This document shows, piece by piece, positions 1-7,686 of a stretch of 64,000 bases of DNA. The position numbers were made by a program, and so were the translations under genes. How positions within the stretch are numbered: the stretch's first letter is position 1; every line of letters starts with the position of its first letter. Below the pieces are notes generated by a model. That model was given only the letters and a program-made list of their open reading frames with translations, was not told the DNA's origin and searched no databases. Origin of the DNA: Halobacillus litoralis (GTDB lineage Bacteria; Bacillota; Bacilli; Bacillales; Halobacillaceae). The DNA is taken from NCBI RefSeq assembly GCF_020524085.2, contig NZ_CP129016.1, positions 2,598,001 through 2,662,000 on the forward strand, given 5' to 3'.

Positions 1-125
1 TTGTAATAGGCCAGAATATCTTCAAGGTTTGAAGGGGTGTGTACGATCTTCCGTCCATTCTGCCGGAGGAGCTTTTTCATATATTCAACAGACAAGAACT
101 CATCCAATTTATAAATGTCCTGCAT
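1..125 (-). CDS. partial hypothetical protein (N-terminal 41 residues)
   Basis: The complement strand has an ATG at 125 preceded by AAAGGAG with a 7-base gap, opening a frame that runs off the window edge. The visible product begins MQDIYKLDEFLSVEYMKKLL and is hydrophilic and probably helical, with no signal peptide. I do not recognise a family from this fragment. The good ribosome binding site and unbroken frame make a real gene likely. It is transcribed away from the small genes that follow. Confidence 0.6.
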   Translation of the reverse strand, partial: MQDIYKLDEFLSVEYMKKLLRQNGRKIVHTPSNLEDILAYY

Positions 126-218
126 GATCTCACTCCTTTACTAATAAAACGTTCTACAATTATATGAAGGAAAAATTCCGCATATGATTTTCATGAAAAT
201 TTGTCAGAACAGAGGGAT

Positions 219-326
219 ATGTCCATCCCTTATCCTATGCCGGTGAATAAGATAATCATAGGAAGGTTTATTAAAGAAGAACTCACAGAAGCACGAAACA
301 ACCTGCATCGAATTATAATGAAGTAA
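219..326 (+). CDS. possible 35-residue small ORF
   Basis: An ATG at 219 opens a 35-codon frame (MSIPYPMPVNKII... to ...HRIIMK) ending in TAA at 324. Its AGAGGG box sits only two bases before the ATG, too close for a normal ribosome binding site. The in-frame ATG at 237 has no clear site either. The composition is plausible for a small basic protein, but nothing else supports it. It may be non-coding leader of the genes starting at 369. Confidence 0.2.
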   Translation: MSIPYPMPVNKIIIGRFIKEELTEARNNLHRIIMK

Positions 327-368
327 ACCTTTTCATACACTCTGAATTTGAAGAAAGGGAGTGGACTT

Positions 369-515
369 TTGACACCAGAAGATTTCAATGAACTCTTCCA
401 GAAACGCAGAAGAGTTCCTGCAGGTCGAAACAGAACCCAAAAGAAACCCAGGCAACTCTCCACAACGCAACCAACAAGAAAAAAAGGGGGCTGCGGCTGC
501 GGAAGAAGAAGCTGA
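369..515 (+). CDS. small basic protein with a C-terminal GCGCG motif
   Basis: A TTG start at 369 lies 7 bases after AAGGGAG and opens a 48-codon frame ending in TGA at 513-515. The product is very basic (QKRRR, TQKKPRQ, TRKK) and ends GGCGCGRRS. The two cysteines in the glycine-rich tail could bind metal or form disulfides, but I recognise no family. The next gene (JAMM-type, frameshifted) begins 10 bases downstream, so the two are probably co-transcribed. The reading-frame choice is inferred: a 243-base frame from 388 covers the same bases but has no ribosome binding site at its start. Confidence 0.45.
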   Translation: MTPEDFNELFQKRRRVPAGRNRTQKKPRQLSTTQPTRKKGGCGCGRRS

Positions 516-525
516 TAGCGGTCGG

Positions 526-922
526 GTGATTTATATTCATCACCAGTGTTATGAAAAAATGATTGCCCATTGCCGACGAGAACTGCCTTTTGAGGCATGC
601 GGACTTTTTTTCTGGAAGCGATGGCCGTAATCACACCCATTGGGAAATGGAGAGCATTGTAAAAAGCCCCGTTTCCTTTGAAATGGATGTTAACGAAATT
701 AGAGAAGTGTTTAGGTGGATGGATCGTAATGATGAAACGTTGACAGGGATCTATCACTCTCATCCAACAGCAGCACCACATCCTTCCGTGGACGATATAA
801 GGAACGCCTATTATCCAAATGCTGCTTATTTCATCGTATCCTTCGCTTATAAAGAACCTGTAGTCAAATGCTTTTATATTCGGGATGCTAAGGTGATCCC
901 GCTAATCATAAAACCATATTAA
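526..922 (+). pseudogene. JAB/JAMM metalloprotease-family gene with a +1 frameshift in a T7 run
   Basis: The product resembles stand-alone bacterial JAB1/MPN (JAMM) proteins, Zn-dependent isopeptidase-fold enzymes often linked to sulfur-carrier proteins or peptide trimming. The JAMM signature is complete when two frames are joined: the Glu of EACGLF near residue 26, then HSHP, seven residues, and SVDD. The frame from GTG 526 reads to EACGLF and then hits TAA at 628. From the run of seven T at about 605-611 the next frame carries the HSHP motif and the rest to 922. Removing one T restores about 131 codons, the usual length of the family. This is either a homopolymer sequencing error or a recent frameshift. 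A programmed shift is unlikely because no stimulator is evident. The start at GTG 526 is tentative. Confidence 0.7.
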
Positions 923-939
923 TACGTTTAACCTGTTAG

Positions 940-969
940 GCCTGAAGTTTGGAAAGCTTCAGGCTTTTT
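940..969 (+). terminator. rho-independent terminator after the JAMM gene
   Basis: GCCTGAAG at 940-947 pairs with CTTCAGGC at 957-964 and is followed by a T run. It lies 18 bases after the stop at 922. Confidence 0.75.
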
Positions 970-1040
970 ACGTTCTTTGAAAGCTGGAATTCTTCATGTT
1001 TATTTTTCTGAGACATAAAATTGAGTAGAGGAATGGAGCG

Positions 1041-1121
1041 ATGAAGATGAATAAACCTGGTGAAGAACAACAAGGGGGATGGCAGGATGAAGAGGAGAAC
1101 TCAGGTTTCTTCTACAAGTAA
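1041..1121 (+). CDS. possible 26-residue upstream ORF overlapping the coiled-coil gene
   Basis: ATG 1041 is preceded by GGAATGGAG at normal spacing and opens a 26-codon frame (MKMNKPGEEQQGGWQ..., stop TAA 1119). It overlaps the first 35 bases of the coiled-coil gene (ATG 1087) in another frame. It could be a translated leader coupling ribosomes into that gene, or the original N-terminus separated by a frameshift. The product is short and resembles no family I know. Confidence 0.25.
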   Translation: MKMNKPGEEQQGGWQDEEENSGFFYK

Positions 1122-2643
1122 AATGTCCCACATGGAGCTTCAGCAATTGGTCATCCATTTAAAGTCTGAACTTTCCAGATATAAAACGAAGGAAATAGAT
1201 CATCAAACGATGAATCAGACCGTTGAAAAAATAACAAAGGAGAACAAGCAGCTTCTTCACGAAATTCAGAAGTTAAGAGGAATCATCGGTGATGGGAATG
1301 ATGGAAACTGGGCGATGAAGTTAGTGGAGAAAAACAATCGTTTAACGAAAGATGTTGCTGCACTGAAGCGTGAAATTCAAGAAAAAGAGAGTGCTCATCA
1401 AACTTTGACCGACACACTTGAAGATGTGAATTATCAATATATAAAGGCATTAAAGGATAAGGAGCGGCTGAAAGATCAGCAAAGAGAATTAAAGAACCAA
1501 CTCGCCGACTTGAAGGAAGTTCAAGCTGAACATACAAGAGAGATGGAGGATGCAACTAGCGAATTAGTCAAACAAAGGAGTGAAAATACCGCATGGAAAG
1601 TGAAAGGGTCGCTTTTGGAAAAAGAACTGGGAGTATTGAAAAAAGAGTATGAAGCGGTTCTAGATGAAAATCATGAGCAGAACAGCAGGATAATTCAATT
1701 ACAAGAAGACCATGAAAAGTTAAGTCAAAAGATGGAAGAACAAGCGAACATGGACGTTCAATATAAAGAAAACATACAGCGGTACATGATGCGTGAACAG
1801 CAGTTAGAACGTGAGGTTGATCAGTTAAGAGAAGCCTCCAATCAAGATAAAGCGCACTTGGAGGAAAGTCTACAAAAACAAAGGGAAGAGAATGAAAGAT
1901 TACAAAATGATAGAAAGCAATATAAAACGGAAGTGTCAAAAACAAAAGAGAAATATGAAACGCTTCTTACACAAAATGCAAAGCACCAACAAACGTTGAA
2001 AGAAGAGCAACAGGAAAAAGATGAGCGGGGTAGCAGGATTAATGAATTGGAAAAACAGTTGGATCAGCAAACACAGGCCTTTTCTCAAAAGGAGAAAGCC
2101 TTTCACCAAGAGATCTGTGAGTGGGAAGATACGGTCAATCATTTGAAGAAACAGCACCATGATGCCATGGAAATGCAAAACAACCAAAGGAACAACGAAA
2201 TCGAATCCTTACAAATAAAAATAGAGGAACTCGAGGAGGAGTATCAGAAGTTAAATCAAGCATACGAGGGACTGGTTGCAGACAGTGATAAGCAGCAGAA
2301 CTCGTTCAAAGAACTGAAAGATAAAAATGAAAAGTTAACCAATGAATGGAATCTCGCAATGAAGAGGAAACAGGAGTTAGAAGATCACCTGCTTCAAATG
2401 TCTACCAGAGAACAGAAGTTGCACCAAGATCTTAAACTTTACAAGGAGAAAACAGCTGAATTAGAAAAACAAAAGAAGATTTTTCTGAGCAAAGATGGAG
2501 GGACTAAACATCAGTTGGTGAAACATTTGGTAGCGGATCTGGACGCATTTCAAATGAAAACAATAGAAGAGCAGGAAACTATCCAAGAGTTAGAGTCAGA
2601 GATCAGTAAGTTGCAAAAAGAGATTACTCTCTTGAAGGAATAG
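1087..2643 (+). CDS. long coiled-coil protein (518 aa), function unknown
   Basis: Almost the whole protein is predicted coiled coil: heptad-rich Glu/Lys/Gln/Leu sequence runs from about residue 15 to the C-terminus without a globular domain, signal peptide or membrane segment. ATG 1087 is chosen because AAGGGGG ends 8 bases upstream; a frame extension to GTG 1060 has no ribosome binding site. Comparable SMC-hinge-less, myosin-like proteins occur in Bacillaceae, but I cannot name a family. It is a single gene closed by a strong terminator at 2699-2740 and precedes a glycine-rich surface-type protein. A scaffold or cytoskeletal role is only inference from composition. Confidence 0.85.
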   Translation: MKRRTQVSSTSKMSHMELQQLVIHLKSELSRYKTKEIDHQTMNQTVEKITKENKQLLHEIQKLRGIIGDGNDGNWAMKLVEKNNRLTKDVAALKREIQEKESAHQTLTDTLEDVNYQYIKALKDKERLKDQQRELKNQLADLKEVQAEHTREMEDATSELVKQRSENTAWKVKGSLLEKELGVLKKEYEAVLDENHEQNSRIIQLQEDHEKLSQKMEEQANMDVQYKENIQRYMMREQQLEREVDQLREASNQDKAHLEESLQKQREENERLQNDRKQYKTEVSKTKEKYETLLTQNAKHQQTLKEEQQEKDERGSRINELEKQLDQQTQAFSQKEKAFHQEICEWEDTVNHLKKQHHDAMEMQNNQRNNEIESLQIKIEELEEEYQKLNQAYEGLVADSDKQQNSFKELKDKNEKLTNEWNLAMKRKQELEDHLLQMSTREQKLHQDLKLYKEKTAELEKQKKIFLSKDGGTKHQLVKHLVADLDAFQMKTIEEQETIQELESEISKLQKEITLLKE

Positions 2644-2698
2644 TTTAAGATGTCGGTCACCCTTGTCCCTGACTAAGAGTTTTTGATCTGCTATATAG

Positions 2699-2740
2699 AC
2701 ACCTGCATTGTACGTATCCGTACAATGCAGGTGTTTTTTT
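2699..2740 (+). terminator. strong rho-independent terminator
   Basis: CACCTGCATTGTACG (2700-2714) and CGTACAATGCAGGTG (2719-2733) form a perfect 15-bp stem with a TATC loop, followed by seven T. An outer A-T pair extends it. Confidence 0.95.
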
Positions 2741-2873
2741 GCATGTCATCGCTTGATCCTTCTATCATTTCTTTCGTTAGGTGGAAGCCGTTCCCATTCC
2801 ATATTATAGAGCATCTATTAACTATAAGTACTTATCGTGAAGACGAATGTAAATGAAAGAAGGAGAAAGGATC

Positions 2874-5015
2874 ATGGTTAATATTAATTTTAATTTTGTC
2901 GGTCCACAGCTTCAGATCTTTGAAGTTCCTGATAATGTGTGCAGGGTTACTATACAAGCAATCGGTGCAAGAGGTGGGAATACAGGTCCGAATGAAGGTG
3001 GAGCCGGAGCTTCCTTAAAGGGCGATTTTACTGTAACTCCAGGTGAGATACTGTCTGTATTGGTCGGAGAAGCAGGAATGGATACAAATGCATCTGGTGC
3101 TGGAGGAGGCGGTGGATCTTTTGTATGGCGAGGAAGTGGCTACGGTGCTTTAAATAACTCCAGTCTTCTTCTTGCTGCTGGAGGCGGAGGGGGTGCAGGA
3201 GTACGAACCCCAGGGAAGTCTGGCTCGATCATTGCGGATGGATTGCCAGGTTTTAATGGGGGAGATGATGATGGAGGAGAAGCTGGAGAAGGTGGTACCA
3301 GTCTTAACGGTGGTCCTGGTGGCGCTGGTGGCGGTATTGGTAGTGGCGACGGTATGATGGGTGGACCAGGCTTTGGAGGCGGAGGAGGCGGTGCCGGAGG
3401 ATCGAATGTTGATGGTGGCGGAGGCGGAGGAGCTGGTGTCAGCGGTTTTGGAGGCGAAGGTGGAGATGGGGGATTCTTTGCGTTTGGTCGCGGAGGCGAA
3501 GGTGGCCAATCCATCGTAAATGGAGGAGCAGGAGGACCAGGCGGAAGCGGTGATGATGGTGCTGGAGGAAACGGTGGTTTTGGTGGCGGTGCAGGCGGTG
3601 GAGGAGATGGAAATAGTTTAGATGATGGTGGTGGCGGTGGTGCTGGAGGATTCGCAGGCGGCGGAGGCGGCGGAGGTAATGGCGGAGGCGGTGGTGGTGC
3701 CGGATCTTATAATGCCGGTGATAACCCAGAGAATGTAATCGGTGTCGGTACAGGAAATGGCTTGGTAGTCATCACGTTTTCGGCTGAGCCCCCAACCATC
3801 CAATGTCCAGATAATATCACCGTTGAAAAGGATTCTGGCGAGTGTGGAGCCTTTGTTTTTTACCCGGATCCAATCGTTCAGGATGACTGTCCTGCAACGT
3901 TCTCATGCGATCCTCCATCAGGAAGCTTCTTTCCAATAGGTACGTCGGTTGTGGAGTGTATCGCGATAGATGTGTTCGGAAATACAAGCGAGCCGTGTAC
4001 GTTTGAGATAACTGTGACCGATACAGAACCACCTATGATCACTTGTCCCAATGATATTACAGATGCTGTCTATGAAGGGGCAGGTGGTAAGGTTGTCTTT
4101 TACCCGGATCCAGATGTCAGTGATAATTGTTCCACTGTTACATCTGTCTGTACGCCCGCATCGGGATCATTCTTCCCTGTAGGAACCACTGTGGTCACAT
4201 GCACAGCGACAGACGCTTCTGGAAATACATCTACATGTACGTTTACCATAACTGTAGTAGAACTCCCAGTCGCTTGTATTCGAACTATAAAAGTGTATGA
4301 CTGGCTCGTAGACTTCGTTTCCCGTGATGACAGAGTTGAAGTTCCAAGTGACTGTCAGGAGGTTATCGATGCCCTGCCAGAGGCCAGTTTTCCACTAGCT
4401 GTCACCTGTACGCCACCAGAAGTACCAGGAGCATTCCCTTTGATATCGAACTCGGAGTCTGAAGAAGATGCGTTTTGTATCATTTCTTCAAATATCGAGC
4501 GGAGGACATTCAATGTTGGAGGCACAGATGTCGAGCTTGCGATTATCAAAGCGGTATTTCGTGTGTCCTCAACCGTTTCCATAACTGATGCTAACGGAAA
4601 TAACGTTTGTACTTTCACTCCCACAATCACGCTATCCAAGAAACTTGCTGTCTGTTTACCAGAACCTTTGACCAGGGATAACATTCTCTGCCGGATCACC
4701 CAGGTGACCTGTGATGAGAACTTCCTGGAGGATCCTCCAGGTGGAGACTTGGATTTGCAGCTGGATATTACCGTCTGTTTTGAAATTCAAGTCGAGGCAG
4801 AGGTGAAACTGGGCATCTTAGAAAAGCTATGTCAGCCGCGTCCAAATGATATTGATATCAGTTTGAATACAGTTTGTCCGACCTTTGAATTCCCAAGGCA
4901 ATGTGAGACTGTGTTCCCAAGACCTCATGTAAGTCCACAACGTGTTCAACCTTCTGAAATGCCTCCGTGGCAACCTCTTAAAGAGGACCCAGACGGTTCT
5001 TCTGATGGAAGATAA
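2874..5015 (+). CDS. glycine-rich protein with two HYR domains and a Cys-rich C-terminal domain
   Basis: There are three parts. Residues about 1-300: after a short beta-type lead, a long run of GGGG/GAGG/GGNGG repeats resembling silk or glycine-rich surface proteins. Residues about 300-465: two tandem HYR (hyalin repeat, Ig-like) domains, each beginning PPTIQCPDNIT or PPMITCPNDIT and containing GSFFP(I/V)GT and FGNTS/SGNTS. Residues about 465-713: a Cys-containing domain starting CIRTIKVYDW, of a kind I associate with spore-surface proteins of Bacillaceae, though I am not sure. There is no signal peptide or sortase motif, which would fit assembly on a forming spore from the mother cell better than secretion (inference). 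ATG 2874 follows AAGGAG at 8 bases; the ATG at 2853 has no such site. Confidence 0.8.
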   Translation: MVNINFNFVGPQLQIFEVPDNVCRVTIQAIGARGGNTGPNEGGAGASLKGDFTVTPGEILSVLVGEAGMDTNASGAGGGGGSFVWRGSGYGALNNSSLLLAAGGGGGAGVRTPGKSGSIIADGLPGFNGGDDDGGEAGEGGTSLNGGPGGAGGGIGSGDGMMGGPGFGGGGGGAGGSNVDGGGGGGAGVSGFGGEGGDGGFFAFGRGGEGGQSIVNGGAGGPGGSGDDGAGGNGGFGGGAGGGGDGNSLDDGGGGGAGGFAGGGGGGGNGGGGGGAGSYNAGDNPENVIGVGTGNGLVVITFSAEPPTIQCPDNITVEKDSGECGAFVFYPDPIVQDDCPATFSCDPPSGSFFPIGTSVVECIAIDVFGNTSEPCTFEITVTDTEPPMITCPNDITDAVYEGAGGKVVFYPDPDVSDNCSTVTSVCTPASGSFFPVGTTVVTCTATDASGNTSTCTFTITVVELPVACIRTIKVYDWLVDFVSRDDRVEVPSDCQEVIDALPEASFPLAVTCTPPEVPGAFPLISNSESEEDAFCIISSNIERRTFNVGGTDVELAIIKAVFRVSSTVSITDANGNNVCTFTPTITLSKKLAVCLPEPLTRDNILCRITQVTCDENFLEDPPGGDLDLQLDITVCFEIQVEAEVKLGILEKLCQPRPNDIDISLNTVCPTFEFPRQCETVFPRPHVSPQRVQPSEMPPWQPLKEDPDGSSDGR

Positions 5016-5072
5016 TCTTTGACTATTAGATACAATCGGTGATCTTATCGGAAGCCAACCAGAGTTGAGAAA

Positions 5073-5127
5073 GCCTGACCCCATCGAGTTCATGCATTAC
5101 ATGACCAAGGGGCAGGTCCTTTTTTTT
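5073..5127 (+). terminator. probable terminator, degenerate member of the dispersed palindrome family
   Basis: GCCTGACCCC (5073-5082) can pair, with one bulged base, to GGGGCAGG (5109-5116), and eight T follow at 5120-5127. The left arm is the same GCCTGACCCC found in the palindromic repeats elsewhere in the window. Confidence 0.6.
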
Positions 5128-5270
5128 ATGATTTGATATAAGTGTTCATCTTTAAAAAGATTATGGAATACAAAAAAGACAGAAAACTCCTTCACTTCAT
5201 TTACGAAGCAATCTTGAGATGGTAAAATTTATCATTGTAAAGAACTAAAGAATATAAAGGAGAGAGGATT

Positions 5271-5930
5271 ATGGGGAACGATCTACTCTATGCAAAATCA
5301 TATTTTGAGAGGCTGCCGGAACTTGGAGATTTGGCACCAGAAGCGTTCAAAACTTTTGTAGCATTCGATAAAAAAGCGCTCGAACCAGGAAAGCTTAATG
5401 GGAAATTAAAGGAATTAATCGCTGTAGCGGTTGCTCATGTGACAGGATGCCCTTATTGCATCGATTTGCATGTGAAAAATGTGAAAAAGCAGGAAGCGAC
5501 AAAAGAAGAAGTTTCAGAAGCAATCCTTGTAGCGACAGCGCTTAAAGCGGGTTCATCCATCGCACACAGTGTAAATGCGTTGAATACATACGATGAAAAA
5601 GGCGACGATGCTTTATACAAAGCCTCTTACTTCAGCCGTCTTAAAGAACTTTCCAACCTTCATAGAGATGCCTTTCATGCGTTTGTCGATTTTGATCAGC
5701 AATCCATGAAAGAGGGAGCGATTTCCGCTAAAGATAAAGAACTCATTGCCGTAGCTGTCGCCCATACAACAGGCTGTCCTTACTGCATCGATGTTCATAC
5801 GAAAGGTGCGAAGAAGCAGGGAGCTTCTAAAGAGGAGGTAGCTGAAGCCATTTTTGTTGCCACGGCTTTAAAAGCAGGTTCGGCTCTAGCTCACAGTGTG
5901 AATGCTTTAAATTCCTACGATGATGAATAA
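5271..5930 (+). CDS. tandem-duplicated AhpD-like (carboxymuconolactone decarboxylase family) protein
   Basis: The 219-residue protein consists of two near-copies of an AhpD/CMD domain (about 1-107 and 112-219). Each has the redox motif GCPYCID(L/V)H and a following KEEV(S/A)EAI.VATALKAGS..AHSVNALN segment. The CxxC plus downstream His is the AhpD active site used for peroxide reduction or thiol-disulfide exchange. Typical family members are one domain of about 110-150 residues, so this is an internal duplication giving an intrachain dimer. ATG 5271 follows AAAGGAGAG. It is monocistronic and followed by a 14-bp inverted repeat. The role in peroxide or hypochlorite stress is inferred from the family. 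Confidence 0.9.
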   Translation: MGNDLLYAKSYFERLPELGDLAPEAFKTFVAFDKKALEPGKLNGKLKELIAVAVAHVTGCPYCIDLHVKNVKKQEATKEEVSEAILVATALKAGSSIAHSVNALNTYDEKGDDALYKASYFSRLKELSNLHRDAFHAFVDFDQQSMKEGAISAKDKELIAVAVAHTTGCPYCIDVHTKGAKKQGASKEEVAEAIFVATALKAGSALAHSVNALNSYDDE

Positions 5931-5968
5931 AAAGAATGTGGGATAAGCAATGATAAGTTTCCAGAAAC

Positions 5969-6000
5969 AGAGGCGATTCCTTAATCAAGGAATCGCCTCT
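5969..6000. terminator. perfect 14-bp inverted repeat after the AhpD-like gene
   Basis: AGAGGCGATTCCTT (5969-5982), AATC loop, AAGGAATCGCCTCT (5987-6000). The stem is strong but no T run follows, so termination efficiency is uncertain. Confidence 0.6.
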
Positions 6001-6187
6001 ATTACATATAAGTGAGCGGTGTATCGAAGTGGGGGGGAACACACTTTTTTTAAGATGAATGTTTCTAAATCCCTGGTTATTCCCGCTTATTAGACCTTCA
6101 TTTACCAGTTTACTTCTAAAGCCGTTGTGATAACATATACATAAATAGAACAAGCGTTCGCATATATGTTAAGGGATGTGATTGTAA

Positions 6188-6415
6188 ATGAATGGAGTAT
6201 TGAGAAGGGCTTTAGAGGAGAAGCAAAAACTGGAATTCATCTATATGGCTGACGAAGGGAAGATCTCACAGAGGGTCATCCGTGTTGTATCCATCAAAGA
6301 GGAGACCGTCCTGGCTTATTGTTATACACGTAAGACTGTTCGGACATTCAAGCTTGCCAATATTTTGTCTGTAACTCCTTATAAAGAGAGCAAGCGGTAT
6401 AAAAGGACCCCTTGA
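6188..6415 (+). CDS. stand-alone WYL-like domain protein (75 aa)
   Basis: The whole protein corresponds to the core of a WYL domain: LEFIYMADEGKISQRVIRV, then LAYCYTRKTVRTFKLANILS, matching the IEY...G..S.R.I.P..I....W.L.AYC..R...R.F.L.RI pattern of the family. WYL domains are SH3/Sm-like ligand-sensing folds usually fused to a winged helix in transcription regulators that control defence and DNA-damage genes. Here there is no DNA-binding part, and the residues usually W-Y-L are T-V-L. AAGGGATGTG about 13 bases upstream is a weak ribosome site. It may work with a separate partner. No regulatory target is evident. Confidence 0.75.
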   Translation: MNGVLRRALEEKQKLEFIYMADEGKISQRVIRVVSIKEETVLAYCYTRKTVRTFKLANILSVTPYKESKRYKRTP

Positions 6416-6544
6416 AATCAAGTCTTCAAAAAAGGAGTAAATGTCTGTGTGCTCTAATGGAGGTACATGATGAGAGATGCCAGCAACAAAATAAAGAAGT
6501 TATTTATATGAATATAGAAAAAGAACCACAGTAATAGTGGTTCT

Positions 6545-6730
6545 TTAGTCTCTCATGGATCCAGCTTCACGGGATGTCATGGCCCCAATACCTGCGCTTA
6601 CATCCTTTTGAATTTCCTGCTTTACTTTTTGTGGGTCTGTCCCGGAATGACCTGGATCCACCACTGATTTAGGATTCCCTATACTTCCTTGTCCAACCTC
6701 AGTTCCTGCCTTTGTCTGTTTCTTTGCCAC
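6545..6730 (-). CDS. small hydrophilic, possibly spore-associated protein (61 aa)
   Basis: A GTG at 6730 lies 9 bases after GGAGG on the complement strand; the upstream TTG at 6736 is too close to the site. The product begins VAKKQTKAGTEVGQGS and contains TDPQKVKQEIQKDVSAGIGA. Low complexity, small size and the TDxQKV...Q pattern recall small acid-soluble spore proteins of the gamma type, but the match is loose and I would not name it as such. It is a single gene lying between forward genes, with no evident partner. Confidence 0.6.
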   Translation of the reverse strand: MAKKQTKAGTEVGQGSIGNPKSVVDPGHSGTDPQKVKQEIQKDVSAGIGAMTSREAGSMRD

Positions 6731-6796
6731 TACCAATCACCTCCATACTTGTAGGTTTAGCCATAACTCAAATATTAATCGGGTAATAGTCCTGAT

Positions 6797-6852
6797 AAAA
6801 GTGCTTGCCCCACGCTTTGATTAAGAGTTAACGCGGTGGAAGTCATTTTTTT
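6797..6852. repeat. degenerate copy of the GTGCCTGACCCCC palindromic repeat
   Basis: AAAAGTGCTTGCCCCACGC, then GAGTTAACGCGGTGG, AAGTCA and seven T follow the order of the better copies at 36645, 39458, 41628 and 42924, with several substitutions in both arms. The GTTAACG core and the T run are kept. Confidence 0.55.
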
Positions 6853-6873
6853 GAGGTTCTATTAGCCAAATAG

Positions 6874-6917
6874 AGGACACAAATCGAGCGTCTTGAACGT
6901 TTGGTTTGTGTCCTTTT
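6874..6917 (+). terminator. terminator-like stem-loop upstream of the DUF1643 gene
   Basis: AGGACACAAA (6874-6883) pairs with TTTGTGTCCT (6905-6914) followed by TTT. It lies about 80 bases before ATG 6995, with no forward gene just upstream to close, so it might instead be an attenuator in the leader of that gene. Confidence 0.55.
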
Positions 6918-6994
6918 AACTACATAAGGAAGGAATTGGGTTTATTATATCGAATTGAATTAAATTAATATAACCATTTCAAAGGAAGTGAAAA

Positions 6995-7507
6995 ATGTCT
7001 TTACCATCAGGGTGCAGGTATTGGTATGCTGACGAAAAGGTAAATGCAGTCATGGATGAAAGTGAAGAGTATAGGTACCTTTTGAAATGTGAATGGGATG
7101 ATCATAAAGAAGGGGTAACCTTTGTCATGTTAAACCCTAGTTATGCAGATACAAAGATCTGTGATCGTACGATAAATAGATGTGTGGGGTTCTCCAGGTC
7201 ATGGGGTTATGGAAGAATGAATGTTGTGAATTTATTTGCCCTTAGATCGAAAAATCCAGAATACCTTAAAAGCCACCCCGATCCAATCGGAAACGAAAAC
7301 GACCGTTACATTTTGGAAGCTGCTTATGATTCGGAATTATTAATTTTTGCATGGGGAGAAAACCATTGTTCCATAAAAAATAGGGATAAGGAAGTTCAAG
7401 TTATTTTATCTATGTATAAACCTCATTGTATTAAGAAAACAGCTAACGGGAAACATCCAAGACACCCTTTGTTTTTGAGAAGAGATTTATATCCAATTCC
7501 TTTTTAA
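6995..7507 (+). CDS. DUF1643 family protein
   Basis: The 170-residue product shows the DUF1643 layout: a start rich in aromatic residues (RYWY), YRYLLKCEWD, the motif FVMLNPSYADTKICDRTINRC, then SWGYGRMNVVNLFALRSKNP, and a C-terminal KTANGKHPRHPLFLRRD. The function of the family is unknown; members are scattered among phages, plasmids and defence islands. The start is ATG 6995 after GGAAGTG. The gene stands alone, closed by a terminator at 7605, just before a primosome-like cassette. Confidence 0.85.
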   Translation: MSLPSGCRYWYADEKVNAVMDESEEYRYLLKCEWDDHKEGVTFVMLNPSYADTKICDRTINRCVGFSRSWGYGRMNVVNLFALRSKNPEYLKSHPDPIGNENDRYILEAAYDSELLIFAWGENHCSIKNRDKEVQVILSMYKPHCIKKTANGKHPRHPLFLRRDLYPIPF

Positions 7508-7604
7508 AAGAAAGAATCCTTACCATATCAACAACAAACTCTTGAAGAGGCAGGTCGTTTCTAAAAAAAATAAAAAAACTTTCAAAATTATAGACACCTA
7601 ACAC

Positions 7605-7643
7605 ACACTTCCTTCGATTATAGAATTGAGGAAGTGTTTTTTT
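7605..7643 (+). terminator. rho-independent terminator after the DUF1643 gene
   Basis: ACACTTCCT (7605-7613) pairs with AGGAAGTGT (7629-7637), followed by a seven-T run. Confidence 0.8.
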
Positions 7644-7686
7644 ATGCACAAATCCTCCATCTTTCCATAAGAATAGGAGAATCCAA

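Noticed and set aside
600..615. Programmed frameshift in the JAMM gene
   Set aside because: The needed shift is +1 (or -2) at a plain T7 run; no stimulatory stem or Shine-Dalgarno-like element was seen and the family is normally one frame.
230..781. 183-codon leftward frame antisense to the JAMM gene
   Set aside because: No ribosome site, and the + strand carries the conserved JAMM motifs.
3140..3514. Proline-rich leftward frames opposite the glycine-rich gene
   Set aside because: They are the complement of GGN repeats (CCN gives Pro) and have no start signals.
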